Assembly (NCBI RefSeq): GCF_003667575.1
Contig: NZ_RCUY01000016.1
Span: 1 to 64,000, forward strand
Origin: Mycetocola lacteus
Lineage (GTDB): Bacteria; Actinomycetota; Actinomycetes; Actinomycetales; Microbacteriaceae
Length of the DNA: 64,000 nt
Direction of reading: 5' to 3'
Position 1 is the first letter of the stretch. Each line of letters opens with the position of its first letter. This document shows positions 17,561 through 25,507 of this stretch, one piece after another. A program made the translations under genes and the position numbers. The notes under the pieces are model-generated. The model made no database searches. It was not told the origin of the DNA and saw only the letters and a list, made by a program, of their open reading frames with translations.

Positions 17561-17880
17561 TTCGGAGGGGCATGCTGTGTGCGGAGGACCCTTGTTTTGA
17601 CACGTCAATTACGTGTCAAATCAGCGGGTCTCCGCAGGGGGCACTGTGTCTGGGGTGGCGCATGCTTACTGTTCTTCCAAACCAGGATCCGATACGTAAT
17701 AAATGAGTTAAAAGCGGGACTCCGGAGGATGCATAATGTTTGCGGAGACCCTTGTTTTGACACGTCAATTACGTGTCAAAACAGCGGGTCTCCGCAGGGG
17801 GCACTGTGTCTGGGGTGGCGCATGCTTACTGTTCTTCCAAACCGGGACCCCATACATATTTAACGGGTCAAAAACGGGTC
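17561..17880. repeat. Two tandem ~160-bp units, each with a long nested hairpin
   Basis: Unit 1 spans about 17561-17720 and unit 2 about 17721-17880. The ~100-base core is nearly identical (17581-17683 and 17742-17843, offset 160-161 bases); the rest has diverged. Each core opens with a nested inverted repeat: outer arms GCGGAGACCC / GGGTCTCCGC and inner arms TTTTGACACGT / ACGTGTCAAAA around CAATT, giving a ~24-bp stem in unit 2 (17742-17796). Unit 1 has one inserted G and one mismatch. The hairpin is followed by a conserved single-stranded-looking tail (GCAGGGGGCACTGTGTCTGG and onwards). No ORF in it looks real. It may be a pair of structured small RNAs, a protein-binding palindrome or a palindromic interspersed repeat. 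Confidence 0.75.
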
Positions 17881-17985
17881 TCCTCTCAACGCGAGTGTTG
17901 GCCGCCGGCCTGCCGATCGATTCGCTGCCCGAAATGGGGCGGGAGCGGTTACTGATTGACCCGTGACAGCGCGCATTGGAATCGT

Positions 17986-17991
17986 TATGCT
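17986..17991 (+). promoter_or_regulatory. -10 box for leaderless HerA-like gene
   Basis: TATGCT, then six bases, then the ATG at 17998. No ribosome-binding site precedes the start, as expected for a leaderless mRNA. Confidence 0.55.
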
Positions 17992-17997
17992 CATGCC

Positions 17998-20052
17998 ATG
18001 AGCGCAGATGCCACCAATTCCGAATCCGTAGGAACACCCGCAGACGCACCGACCGCCGCCGTGCCCCAGGATGCCGTACCCCTGGATGCCGCGGCCTTGG
18101 CCGAGGCTGCCCGGCGCGCTCAGGAGGAGGCCACCGCCGCGGTGGCCCGCGCGCAGGAGGCCCTGGCCGCGCTCGCCGCCGCCAACGCCGATGCGGCACC
18201 TGCCGCTGCGGCCGAGCCCGCCGCCCCGGCTGCTACCGCTGAGTCGGGTGCAACTGAGTCCGGTGTCGCCGAGCCTGTTGCCGCTGCTCCTGCCGCCGAG
18301 GCTGTTGTTCCGCCCGCTGCTCCTGCCGCCGAACCTGCTGCCCCGCCCGCGCCCGTCGAGCCCGCTGCTGCCGCTGCCCCTGCTGCTGCTGCCGAGCCCG
18401 TTGGCACTCCTGCGCCCGGTGCCCCGCTGAGTGCGGAGCAGGCGGGCGTGATCCGTGCTGGATACACGCTCGAGGGAGCGGCGCTCGAGGTGGGTGCGCT
18501 GATGAATGGCGAACCCGATCCAACCGTGCAGGTGCGCATCCCGCTGGCCATGATGAACCGTCATGGCCTGGTGGCCGGGGCCACCGGAACCGGTAAAACC
18601 CGGACGCTGCAGGGCCTCGCCGAGCAGCTCAGCGCGCACGGGGTCCCGGTCTTCGCCGCCGATATCAAGGGCGACCTCTCGGGGGTCGCGACCCCGGGGG
18701 AAGGCAACGAAAAACTCCTCAAGCGCACCTCGGCCCTGGGTCAGGACTGGACCCCGGCCAGCTTCCCGGTGGAGTATTTCTCCCTCGGAGGAGTGGGCAC
18801 CGGGGTGCCGATCCGCGCAACCATCGCCGGGTTTGGTCCCACCCTGCTCTCCAAGGTTCTCGGGCTGAATGCCACCCAGGAGTCGAGTCTCGGCCTGGTC
18901 TTCCACTATGCGGACAAGGCGGGCCTGGCGCTGCTGGACCTCTCCGATCTGCGCGCGGTCCTCACCTTCCTCTCAGGTGATGAGGGCAAGGCCGAGCTCA
19001 AGGATCTCGGCGGACTCTCGGCGGCGACAGTCGGGGTGATCCTGCGCGAGCTGATCACCTTCGCCGACCGAGGTGCCGACCGATTCTTCGGCGAGCCTGA
19101 GATCGACGCCGCCGAGTTCCTGCGCACCGCGGCCGATGGTCGCGGAATCATCTCACTGCTGGAGGTGCCCGGGGTGCAGGATCAGCCGGCCCTCTACTCC
19201 ACCTTCCTGATGTGGCTGCTCGCCGAGCTCTTCCACACGCTGCCCGAGGTGGGGGATCTCGACAAGCCCAAGCTGGTGTTCTTCTTCGACGAGGCCCACC
19301 TGCTCTTCACCGATGCCTCCAAGGACTTCCTCGCGCAGGTGGTGCAGACGGTCAGGCTGATCCGCTCCAAGGGCGTGGGTATTTTCTTTGTGACCCAGAC
19401 CCCCAAGGACGTGCCCGCCGATGTGCTCGCGCAGTTGGGTTCGCGGGTGCAGCACGCACTGCGCGCCTTCACCCCCGACGATGCCAAGGCGCTCAAGGCC
19501 ACAGTCTCGACCTATCCCAAATCCGGCTATGACCTCGCCGAGGTCCTCCAGGCCATGGGAACCGGTGAGGCCGTGGTGACCGTGATGAACGAGAAGGGTG
19601 CCCCCTCGCCGGTGGCCTGGACCCGGCTGCGTGCCCCGCAGGGGCGGATGGATCCCACCCCGATGCCGCAGATCGAGGCGGCGATCGCCGCGTCCCCGCT
19701 GCTGGCGAAATACGGCACCGCGGTGGATCGCGAGTCCGCGCGCGAAATCCTGACCGCCCGCCTCGAGGCCGCCCACTCCGCGGCCGAGGCCACCCAGGCG
19801 GCGGCGGATCAGGCCAAGATCGACGCCGAGTATGCCAAGCAGCAGGCGGCCATCGATAAGGCGCAGGAGGCCGCCCGCAAGAAGGCCGATGCCGAGTATG
19901 AGCGGCTGCTGAAAAAGACCGCCGGGACCGGTCGCTCAACCAAGTCCAACTCGCAGAAGAGCGTGCTGGAGGAGGTACTGGGTTCGAAGGCGACCAAGAG
20001 TATCCTGACCGGGGTGGTTGAGGGGATCTTCGGCACCCGCAGGCGTCGCTAG
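17998..20052 (+). CDS. HerA-like helicase/ATPase (DUF853 family)
   Basis: A 684-aa P-loop ATPase of the FtsK-HerA superfamily, DUF853 type. Residues 1-140 are an Ala/Pro/Glu-rich low-complexity arm not shared with the core family. The ATPase core has Walker A GATGTGKT near residue 194, Walker B FFFDEAHLLF near 428 and a VTQTP sensor segment near 465. A charged coiled-coil-like tail (about 590-650, rich in Ala, Lys, Glu) precedes a C-terminal GTRRRR. The start at 17998 is leaderless after TATGCT; the frame stays open 14 codons further upstream. HerA proteins move along DNA in end resection with NurA, but no NurA is adjacent, and the role of DUF853 ATPases is not settled. Confidence 0.88.
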   Translation: MSADATNSESVGTPADAPTAAVPQDAVPLDAAALAEAARRAQEEATAAVARAQEALAALAAANADAAPAAAAEPAAPAATAESGATESGVAEPVAAAPAAEAVVPPAAPAAEPAAPPAPVEPAAAAAPAAAAEPVGTPAPGAPLSAEQAGVIRAGYTLEGAALEVGALMNGEPDPTVQVRIPLAMMNRHGLVAGATGTGKTRTLQGLAEQLSAHGVPVFAADIKGDLSGVATPGEGNEKLLKRTSALGQDWTPASFPVEYFSLGGVGTGVPIRATIAGFGPTLLSKVLGLNATQESSLGLVFHYADKAGLALLDLSDLRAVLTFLSGDEGKAELKDLGGLSAATVGVILRELITFADRGADRFFGEPEIDAAEFLRTAADGRGIISLLEVPGVQDQPALYSTFLMWLLAELFHTLPEVGDLDKPKLVFFFDEAHLLFTDASKDFLAQVVQTVRLIRSKGVGIFFVTQTPKDVPADVLAQLGSRVQHALRAFTPDDAKALKATVSTYPKSGYDLAEVLQAMGTGEAVVTVMNEKGAPSPVAWTRLRAPQGRMDPTPMPQIEAAIAASPLLAKYGTAVDRESAREILTARLEAAHSAAEATQAAADQAKIDAEYAKQQAAIDKAQEAARKKADAEYERLLKKTAGTGRSTKSNSQKSVLEEVLGSKATKSILTGVVEGIFGTRRRR

Positions 20053-20070
20053 CGCTCAGCCCGGGCAGAT

Positions 20071-20117
20071 ATCGAGGCGGCCAGCACGGATTGTCCGTGG
20101 TGGCCGCCTCGATTTTG
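20071..20117 (+). terminator. Rho-independent terminator after HerA-like gene
   Basis: Long stem ATCGAGGCGGCCA / TGGCCGCCTCGAT with an inner CACGGA / TCCGTG stem, followed by TTTTG. It lies 19 bases after the stop. Confidence 0.8.
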
Positions 20118-20181
20118 TCTAAAAACTCGCGAGACTTCGCGGTGATTTTGCCCATCCGCACACCCGTCTGACTTAAAAACA

Positions 20182-20200
20182 TTAGGGAAGCCTAAACTAA
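20182..20200 (+). promoter_or_regulatory. Iron box (DtxR/IdeR/DmdR-type operator)
   Basis: TTAGGGAAGCCTAAACTAA matches the actinobacterial DtxR/IdeR 19-bp consensus at about 15 positions, by direct comparison. It overlaps a TAAACT -10-like element immediately upstream of the siderophore uptake operon. Iron-bound repressor would block transcription when iron is plentiful. Confidence 0.8.
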
Positions 20201-20207
20201 ATTCTGG

Positions 20208-21287
20208 ATGAATAATCATCCGTACCGCAGACGAGGTGGGCGCACGGTGAGGCACTATTTGGCGTGCGCTCGGCTCGACGATTCGCTGGGAGACACCATC
20301 AATACGCACAGCACACGCACGGCCACGGCGCTTGCTACCGTGGCCATTTCCGCCGTGATCCTGACCGGCTGCTCGGCCACCTCCGGGGGAGCCGCGGAGG
20401 ATTCCTCGGCTCCGGCGGCGAGCACCGTCACGATCGAAGACAACTTCGGCTCGATCGAGGTCCCGGTCAAACCCCAACGCGTTGTCGCCCTGGACAACAC
20501 CGTCTTCAAAACCCTGAACGATTGGAACATCCCCCTGGTGGCCGCCCCCAAGGGGGTTATGGGAACGGCCTGGCCGAAGTATGTGGATGACGCGGCCGTG
20601 CTTGATATCGGCAACCATCGTGAGCCCGACCTGGAGAAGATCATCGAGGCCGAGCCTGACCTGGTGATCGGAGGCTATCGCTTCGGCAGCTTCTACGAGG
20701 AGATCAAGAAGATGGCCCCGAACACCATCGAGATCAACCCGCGCAAGGACCAGGATGTGATCGCCGAGCTCAAACGGCAGACGGACATTCTGGGCACTAT
20801 CTTTGACCGCAAGGCCGACGCCCGAACGCTCACCGATGGCCTGGAGACGGCGATCACCGACGCGAAGAAATCCTATGACGGTTCGGGGACCGTGCTGGCG
20901 CTGATCGTCTCCGGAGGCAAGATCGGCTATGTGGCACCGGTGACCGGGCGCAGCCTGGGACTGCTGTATCCGACGCTGGGGTTGAAGCCCGCGATCGAGC
21001 AGGACGCCGAAAACACCTCCCACGGTGACGATCTCAGCGCCGAGGCAATCGCCGCCGCCAACCCCGACTGGATTGTGGTGCTGGACCGCGACGGCGGCTT
21101 TGGCGAGGAGGGCTATGTCCCCGCCAAGGATGTCCTGGAAAATGCCGAGGCGCTCAAGAATGTGCCGGCGATCCAGAAGTCGCAGGTGGTTTATGCGGAT
21201 CCGTCCTTCTACTTGGACGAGGGTATCCAGTCCTACACTCAGCTTTTCGGCGACCTCGCCACCGCGTTCGCCGCGGCTAAGGCGTGA
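20208..21287 (+). CDS. Iron-siderophore ABC transporter substrate-binding lipoprotein
   Basis: Class III (FecB/FhuD-like) periplasmic-binding-type lipoprotein, 359 aa as drawn, catching ferric siderophore at the membrane surface. The lipobox LTGC sits near residue 53, followed by a Ser/Gly/Ala linker and the domain starting VTIEDNFGSIEVP, with VVALDNTVFKTLNDW and EPDLVIGGYRF typical of the family. The start is uncertain: ATG 20208 gives an unusually long signal (>50 aa); GTG 20247 has a GAGGTGG site; the most natural signal peptide (from INTHSTRTATAL) would begin at ATC 20299 after GGGAGA. The iron box at 20182-20200 controls it. Its stop overlaps the permease GTG by four bases (GTGA). Confidence 0.9.
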   Translation: MNNHPYRRRGGRTVRHYLACARLDDSLGDTINTHSTRTATALATVAISAVILTGCSATSGGAAEDSSAPAASTVTIEDNFGSIEVPVKPQRVVALDNTVFKTLNDWNIPLVAAPKGVMGTAWPKYVDDAAVLDIGNHREPDLEKIIEAEPDLVIGGYRFGSFYEEIKKMAPNTIEINPRKDQDVIAELKRQTDILGTIFDRKADARTLTDGLETAITDAKKSYDGSGTVLALIVSGGKIGYVAPVTGRSLGLLYPTLGLKPAIEQDAENTSHGDDLSAEAIAAANPDWIVVLDRDGGFGEEGYVPAKDVLENAEALKNVPAIQKSQVVYADPSFYLDEGIQSYTQLFGDLATAFAAAKA

Positions 21288-22288
21288 CGCTGCCGCTGCC
21301 CGGCACGGCCTCGAGCCAGACCCCACCCCGTACCCGGATGCGGGTGCGGGGTGGGGTCTGGCTGGGTCTGGCCACCGCGGGGGTGGCCGGGCTCATCGCG
21401 CTATCGCTGAGTGTGGGCGTCTTTGACATCACCGGCGATAGTTTCGGGCCCGAAATGTTCTGGATTTCTCGGGTTCCGCGCACCGCGGCCCTGGTGCTTG
21501 CGGGTTCGGCGATGGCGGTATCGGGGCTGATCATGCAGATGATCACCCGCAACCGGTTTGTGGAACCCGGAACCACCGGTACCTCCGAGTGGGCGGCGCT
21601 GGGGTTGCTGGTGGTCACGCTCTGGGTTCCCCAGGCTTCCCTCGGCACCAGGATGGTGGTTGCCAGTGTGGCCGCGTTTGTGGGCGCGATGATTTTTCTG
21701 GCGATCCTGCAGCGTATCGCGTTGACCTCCTCGCTGATTGTGCCGCTGGTGGGGATCATGCTTGGGGCCGTGGTCTCGGCATTCACCACCTACCTGGCGC
21801 TCACCACCAACATGCTGCAGATGCTGGGTACCTGGTTTATGGGCAGTTTCACCGGGGTTGTGCGGGGACGCTATGAGGTGCTGTGGGTCGTGGGGGTGAT
21901 CGTGATCATCGCCGTTCTGGTTGCCGATCGATTCACCGTCGCGGGCCTCGGCCGGGAGATCGCCACGAGTGTGGGGCTGAACTACCGGCGCACGCTGATC
22001 CTGGGCACCAGCCTCGTGGCGGTGTCCACCGGGGTGACCACCGTGGTGGTGGGGTTTTTGCCGTTTTTGGGGCTGATCGTACCCAATGTGGTGTCGATGA
22101 TCCGCGGCGATAATCTGCGCTCAAACGTTCCCTGGGTGTGCCTGGGCGGGATCGCCATCGTGATGGTGTGTGACATCCTCGGCCGGGTGATTCGGATGCC
22201 GTTTGAGATCCCCGCCTCCATGATTCTCGGGGTACTGGGGGCCGCGGTGTTTATCGCGTTGGTGTTGGGGGTGCGTCGTCGTGGCTGA
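21284..22288 (+). CDS. Iron-siderophore ABC transporter permease (FecCD family)
   Basis: FecCD-type membrane permease, 334 aa, about nine or ten helices. The motif PRTAALVLAGSAMAVSGLIMQ near residue 65 is the family hallmark, and GREIATSVGL (the ATPase-contact loop) is visible near 225. GTG 21284 overlaps the upstream stop (GTGA). ATG 21338 (MRVRGGVWLGLA) is an equally credible start, because the 18 preceding codons are hydrophilic and lie in a 21-bp hairpin whose loop holds this ATG. Confidence 0.9.
   Translation: MTLPLPGTASSQTPPRTRMRVRGGVWLGLATAGVAGLIALSLSVGVFDITGDSFGPEMFWISRVPRTAALVLAGSAMAVSGLIMQMITRNRFVEPGTTGTSEWAALGLLVVTLWVPQASLGTRMVVASVAAFVGAMIFLAILQRIALTSSLIVPLVGIMLGAVVSAFTTYLALTTNMLQMLGTWFMGSFTGVVRGRYEVLWVVGVIVIIAVLVADRFTVAGLGREIATSVGLNYRRTLILGTSLVAVSTGVTTVVVGFLPFLGLIVPNVVSMIRGDNLRSNVPWVCLGGIAIVMVCDILGRVIRMPFEIPASMILGVLGAAVFIALVLGVRRRG
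21316..21361 (+). promoter_or_regulatory. 21-bp hairpin at the binding-protein/permease junction
   Basis: Two 21-base arms (21316-21336 and 21341-21361), complementary throughout with one G-T pair, flank the loop GATG. It begins 29 bases after the binding-protein stop and has no T-tract. Such a hairpin would protect the upstream mRNA from 3' decay and could mask the ATG in its loop, favouring high binding-protein and low permease output. Confidence 0.65.
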
Positions 22289-23345
22289 GCGCGAGGCTAA
22301 CGACCGGATCGCCTCCGGTGCCGCGGGACCGAGCCACTCGTCCTCGCCGCGCGAGGCGAGCAGAGGTGCCACTGCGCGAGTGCCACGGATCTGGCTGCGC
22401 TTTGTGATCCTGGGTGCTGTGGCGGTTCTTGCCGCGGTGGGGGTGCTGTGCTGGGGGATCGCCCCCGCACCGGGCAGTCGTGGATTCTGGCTGGTTATGG
22501 AGCGGCGGGGGATCACGGTTGCCACGATGATCGTGGTGGCCGCGGCGCAATCGGTGGCGACGGTGCTGTTTCATACGGCCACCAGTAACCGGATTCTCAC
22601 CCCGTCGATCATGGGGTTTGAGGCGCTGTACGTGGTCATGCAGACGGCCCTGGTCTTCTTCTGGGGTGCGCAGAGCCTGGCGGTAACCGACGGGCTGCTC
22701 AAGGTTGCGATCCAGAGTGTCCTGATGGTTGCCTTCGCGACCCTGCTCTACCGGTGGCTGTTCTCGGGCCGGTTGGGGAACCTTCACACGATGCTGCTGG
22801 TGGGGGTCATTCTGGGGATGGGGTTCGCCTCGGTTTCCACGTTTATGCAGCGGATGCTGACCCCGAGCGAGTTCGATGTGCTCTCAGCCCGACTGTTTGG
22901 CAACATGTCCAACTCCAATCCCGAGTACATCCCCTGGGCCACGCTGGTGATCGGGGCGGTGATCGTGTTTGTGTGGACCCGGCGGTACCGGTTGGACGTG
23001 CTGGCGCTCGGACGCGACACCGCAACCAACCTGGGACTCAACTTCCGCCGCGAGGTGACCGGGCTGCTCGTGATCACCGCGATCCTGATCTCCATCTCCA
23101 CCACGATGGTGGGGCCGCTGACCTTCTTCGGATTTATCGTGGCGACCCTTGCTTATCAGCTCACCGGTTCATCCAGGCACGCGCTGGTCTTGCCATTTGC
23201 GTTTCTGCTGGGGCTGGTCACGCTGCTGGGCGGGTACTTCATCCTGCGCCATATTTTCTCCGCCGCCGGCGTGCTCTCGGTCATCATCGAGTTTGTGGGC
23301 GGGCTCTTTTTCCTGATCTATCTGCTGCGAAAGGGGCGTCTATGA
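22281..23345 (+). CDS. Iron-siderophore ABC transporter permease (FecCD family), second subunit
   Basis: FecCD-type permease partner, 354 aa. An N-terminal hydrophilic arm of about 35 residues precedes the first helix. ILTPSIMGFEALYVVMQ near residue 110 is typical of this subunit type, and LALGRDTATNLGLNFRR is the ATPase-docking loop. GTG 22281 overlaps the stop of the first permease by eight bases; the stop overlaps the ATG of the ATPase gene (ATGA). All four genes therefore form one tightly coupled operon. Confidence 0.9.
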   Translation: MAEREANDRIASGAAGPSHSSSPREASRGATARVPRIWLRFVILGAVAVLAAVGVLCWGIAPAPGSRGFWLVMERRGITVATMIVVAAAQSVATVLFHTATSNRILTPSIMGFEALYVVMQTALVFFWGAQSLAVTDGLLKVAIQSVLMVAFATLLYRWLFSGRLGNLHTMLLVGVILGMGFASVSTFMQRMLTPSEFDVLSARLFGNMSNSNPEYIPWATLVIGAVIVFVWTRRYRLDVLALGRDTATNLGLNFRREVTGLLVITAILISISTTMVGPLTFFGFIVATLAYQLTGSSRHALVLPFAFLLGLVTLLGGYFILRHIFSAAGVLSVIIEFVGGLFFLIYLLRKGRL

Positions 23346-24100
23346 TCACGCTCACCAATGTGTCCAAAAGCTATGCGGGTAAGCGGGTGCTTGGCCCGAT
23401 CTCGCTTGAGCTCCCGGCGGGCGGGATCACCGCGCTGGTGGGCCCGAACGGCGCGGGGAAATCCACGCTGCTGACGATCATGGGCAGACTGCTGGAACCC
23501 GACACCGGCACGATCGTGGTGGGGGAGGCCAACGTGGCCACCACCCCGAGCCGGGAGCTGGCGAAGGTGCTCTCAATCCTGCGGCAGGAGAACCACTTCA
23601 TCACCCGGTTGACGGTCGCGCAGCTGGTGGCGTTTGGCCGGTTCCCACACTCGCGTGGCCGCCTCACGGCCGTGGATCATGCGCATGTGGAGAGCGCGCT
23701 GGAGTTTCTCAGCCTCACCGATCTGCGTGATCGGTTCCTGGATGAGCTCTCCGGTGGGCAGCGTCAGCGTGCGTATGTGGCGATGGTGCTGGCCCAGGAC
23801 ACCCGCTACATCCTGCTGGATGAGCCGCTCAACAACCTCGACATTCACCATGCGGTGGCGATGATGCGGCAGCTACGCCGGGCCGCCGATGAGCTGGGTA
23901 AGACCTTTGTGATCGTGATTCACGACATCAACTTTGCCTCGGCCTATGCCGACCGGATCGTCGCGCTGCGAGATGGTGAGCTGGTGACCGTGGGAACGCC
24001 CGAGGAAACCATGCGTGACGATGTGCTCGGGGCGCTGTTTGATACCGAGGTGCGGGTGCGCGGTGATGGCCCGTACCCGCTGGCCGTGTACTACCGCTAG
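23342..24100 (+). CDS. Iron-siderophore ABC transporter ATP-binding protein (FecE/FepC type)
   Basis: Cytoplasmic ATPase of the siderophore importer, 252 aa. Walker A GPNGAGKST near residue 36, signature LSGGQRQRAYVAM near 138, Walker B YILLDEPLNNLD near 158 and switch His in VIHDINFA near 190 are all present. ATG 23342 overlaps the permease stop; the open frame upstream is a shadow of the permease. It ends 13 bases from a convergent gene, with no clear terminator between them. Confidence 0.93.
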   Translation: MITLTNVSKSYAGKRVLGPISLELPAGGITALVGPNGAGKSTLLTIMGRLLEPDTGTIVVGEANVATTPSRELAKVLSILRQENHFITRLTVAQLVAFGRFPHSRGRLTAVDHAHVESALEFLSLTDLRDRFLDELSGGQRQRAYVAMVLAQDTRYILLDEPLNNLDIHHAVAMMRQLRRAADELGKTFVIVIHDINFASAYADRIVALRDGELVTVGTPEETMRDDVLGALFDTEVRVRGDGPYPLAVYYR

Positions 24101-24112
24101 TGTGTACGACCG

Positions 24113-24682
24113 CTAGGCCAGGCGGAACGGGCTTCGTTCGTACCAATACAGCAGGTCGGCATGGTTGCGCTGCATCTCATCCAGCGTGAAGGGATGGGTG
24201 GGCCGGGTGCATGCGCCGGGGAGTGCGGCGGCGAAGCGGTCGATCTTTCCACGGGACCAGTATTCGCCGCGCATCCGGCAGAACAGGCGGTCCTCGGTAT
24301 CCAGGACAAACAGTTGCGGGGTGGGGCGGGAGGCGAGGGAACGGTGGAGGTCGAGAACCACGTGGCCGCCGATCCGCTCGGTGGGGAGGAACGTTACCCG
24401 GCCCAGGAAGCCGCGCTCGTGGAGGCCATCCGCATCGAGCCAGATGGTGGTGCGGGCATAGCGGATGCCTGCGAGCGCACCAAGCAGAAGGAGGCCCAGG
24501 TGCACGATGAGGACTGCCGTCAGCTCTCCCGAGCCTCCCGCGAGTCCGTAGAGCAGAATGAAAAACGGCAGCATCACCACGGCATACACCAGGTAGGCGC
24601 GCCAGAATGCCCGGCGGTCTGGGTGGCCCACGAGGGGCAGCGTGGCGTGCTCGGGCAAGGTTTCTCCGTTCTCTGCCCTCAC
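24113..24682 (-). CDS. Hypothetical membrane protein with PH-like domain
   Basis: A 189-aa protein with no enzyme motif. Two hydrophobic helices (about residues 25-48 and 52-75) are followed by a soluble region of the kind found in bacterial PH-domain membrane proteins (TIWLDADGLHERGFLGRVTFLP, then a basic/aromatic stretch ending LLYWYERSPFRLA). I chose GTG 24682 (VRAENGETLPEHATLP), because the longer frame to 24868 has low-complexity Arg/Pro composition and runs over another frame that ends in a remnant. Weak ribosome-binding site, so the start is uncertain. Function unknown. Confidence 0.6.
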   Translation of the reverse strand: MRAENGETLPEHATLPLVGHPDRRAFWRAYLVYAVVMLPFFILLYGLAGGSGELTAVLIVHLGLLLLGALAGIRYARTTIWLDADGLHERGFLGRVTFLPTERIGGHVVLDLHRSLASRPTPQLFVLDTEDRLFCRMRGEYWSRGKIDRFAAALPGACTRPTHPFTLDEMQRNHADLLYWYERSPFRLA

Positions 24683-24717
24683 CCTAGCGGGTTCGTGGGT
24701 CGCCTGGGAACCTCGGT

Positions 24718-24864
24718 TTAGCCCGCCTTGACCGCCTGCAGTGTGTAGCTCAGTGGGAGACGTTCGGGGTGTTCGGTGAGCGCCCACTCTCCGCCGTCGA
24801 TAAGGTGCATGCGTCCGGGGATGGCTTCCCAGGGGACGCTGCGATGTTCCTCGAGGGCGGTCGG
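24718..24864 (-). pseudogene. Start-less coding remnant (C-terminal fragment)
   Basis: On the minus strand a 48-codon open stretch ends at TAA 24718 and reads like a real protein tail: EHRSVPWEAIPGRMHLI, then DGGEWALTEHPERLPLSY, then TLQAVKAG. Upstream it is closed by TGA at 24865-24867 with no suitable start; the only internal ATG would give 30 residues. The style is reminiscent of class I methyltransferase C-termini, but that is a guess. I read it as the remains of a gene truncated by deletion. Confidence 0.35.
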
Positions 24865-24953
24865 TCATGCGGGCCCCTTATTAGCTAGCGGATGCTCGAT
24901 GGCCGAGCCTTCCAGGCTAGCGGGGACCCGGCATATCCGCGAGTGCGGAGATG

Positions 24954-25427
24954 TTATCTGGCGGGTGGAGCCGGGGGATCGAGTGGGGGTCTGCCCGAAG
25001 TGCCCGAGCTTTCGCGGGCGCGCTGGGTGAAGGTGCCCGCGGTAACGGCGGCAAAGGATCGGGCGAGGATGTCTTCGAGAACCGAGAGGTTGGTGCGGTC
25101 CAGGCGGGCAATGTACAGGCAGCCCACGCCGGTTTTATGCGGGCCGAGGCCGGCGAGTTCGGCTGCATACGTGTCGATCCCGTCGGGAAGATAGATCACG
25201 CTGGCACCGGCGCGGGGCGCAAATCCCGCGGCGGGTGCGGTCCCCGAGTGTCCGCTGGCATAGCGGTAGTGGTACTCGCCAAAGCCGATGATGCCCTTCC
25301 AGAGGGTCGGTTCCACACCGGTGATCTCGCGCAGCATCTCGATCAGGGTGAGGGCGTCCGCGCGCCGTCCGGCGTGGGTGACCGTCTCGATGCGCTCGGC
25401 GATCTCCGGGGGAAGGTGCAGCGTCAT
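24954..25427 (-). CDS. DUF1801 domain-containing protein
   Basis: A 157-aa protein whose residues 1-115 match the DUF1801/YdhG-like fold: short helices, LWKGIIGFGEYHYRY, a central strand region AASVIYLPDG-like, and the closing GCLYIARLDRTNLSVLEDIL. The last 30 residues are Pro/Ser-rich and probably disordered. Function unknown in the family. It runs divergently from the TetR gene, the two starts being 80 bases apart, and so could share its control region; this is not testable here. Confidence 0.72.
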   Translation of the reverse strand: MTLHLPPEIAERIETVTHAGRRADALTLIEMLREITGVEPTLWKGIIGFGEYHYRYASGHSGTAPAAGFAPRAGASVIYLPDGIDTYAAELAGLGPHKTGVGCLYIARLDRTNLSVLEDILARSFAAVTAGTFTQRARESSGTSGRPPLDPPAPPAR

Positions 25428-25479
25428 CGGGTTCCTCTCGTCCGGATGTCTGTCAGCCTACGCGACCTTTTTAAACTTT

Positions 25480-25491
25480 AAAGTACAAAAT
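25480..25491 (+). promoter_or_regulatory. Candidate TetR operator in front of the regulator gene
   Basis: AAAGTACAAAAT, whose exact reverse complement occurs at 26166-26177 in front of the MFS gene. It sits directly upstream of a TACGCT -10 box (25496-25501, six bases before the ATG), a position suited to autorepression. Confidence 0.5.
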
Positions 25492-25507
25492 AGGATACGC
25501 TGGCCCC

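Noticed and set aside
17581-17800. Two palindromic copies as a two-repeat CRISPR array
   Set aside because: Only two copies 160 bases apart, the similarity extends through the would-be spacer, and no cas gene is present.
17418-17966. Small plus-strand ORFs of 60-136 aa in the repeat region
   Set aside because: They differ between the two repeat units, have no ribosome-binding sites, and are better explained by the hairpin repeats.
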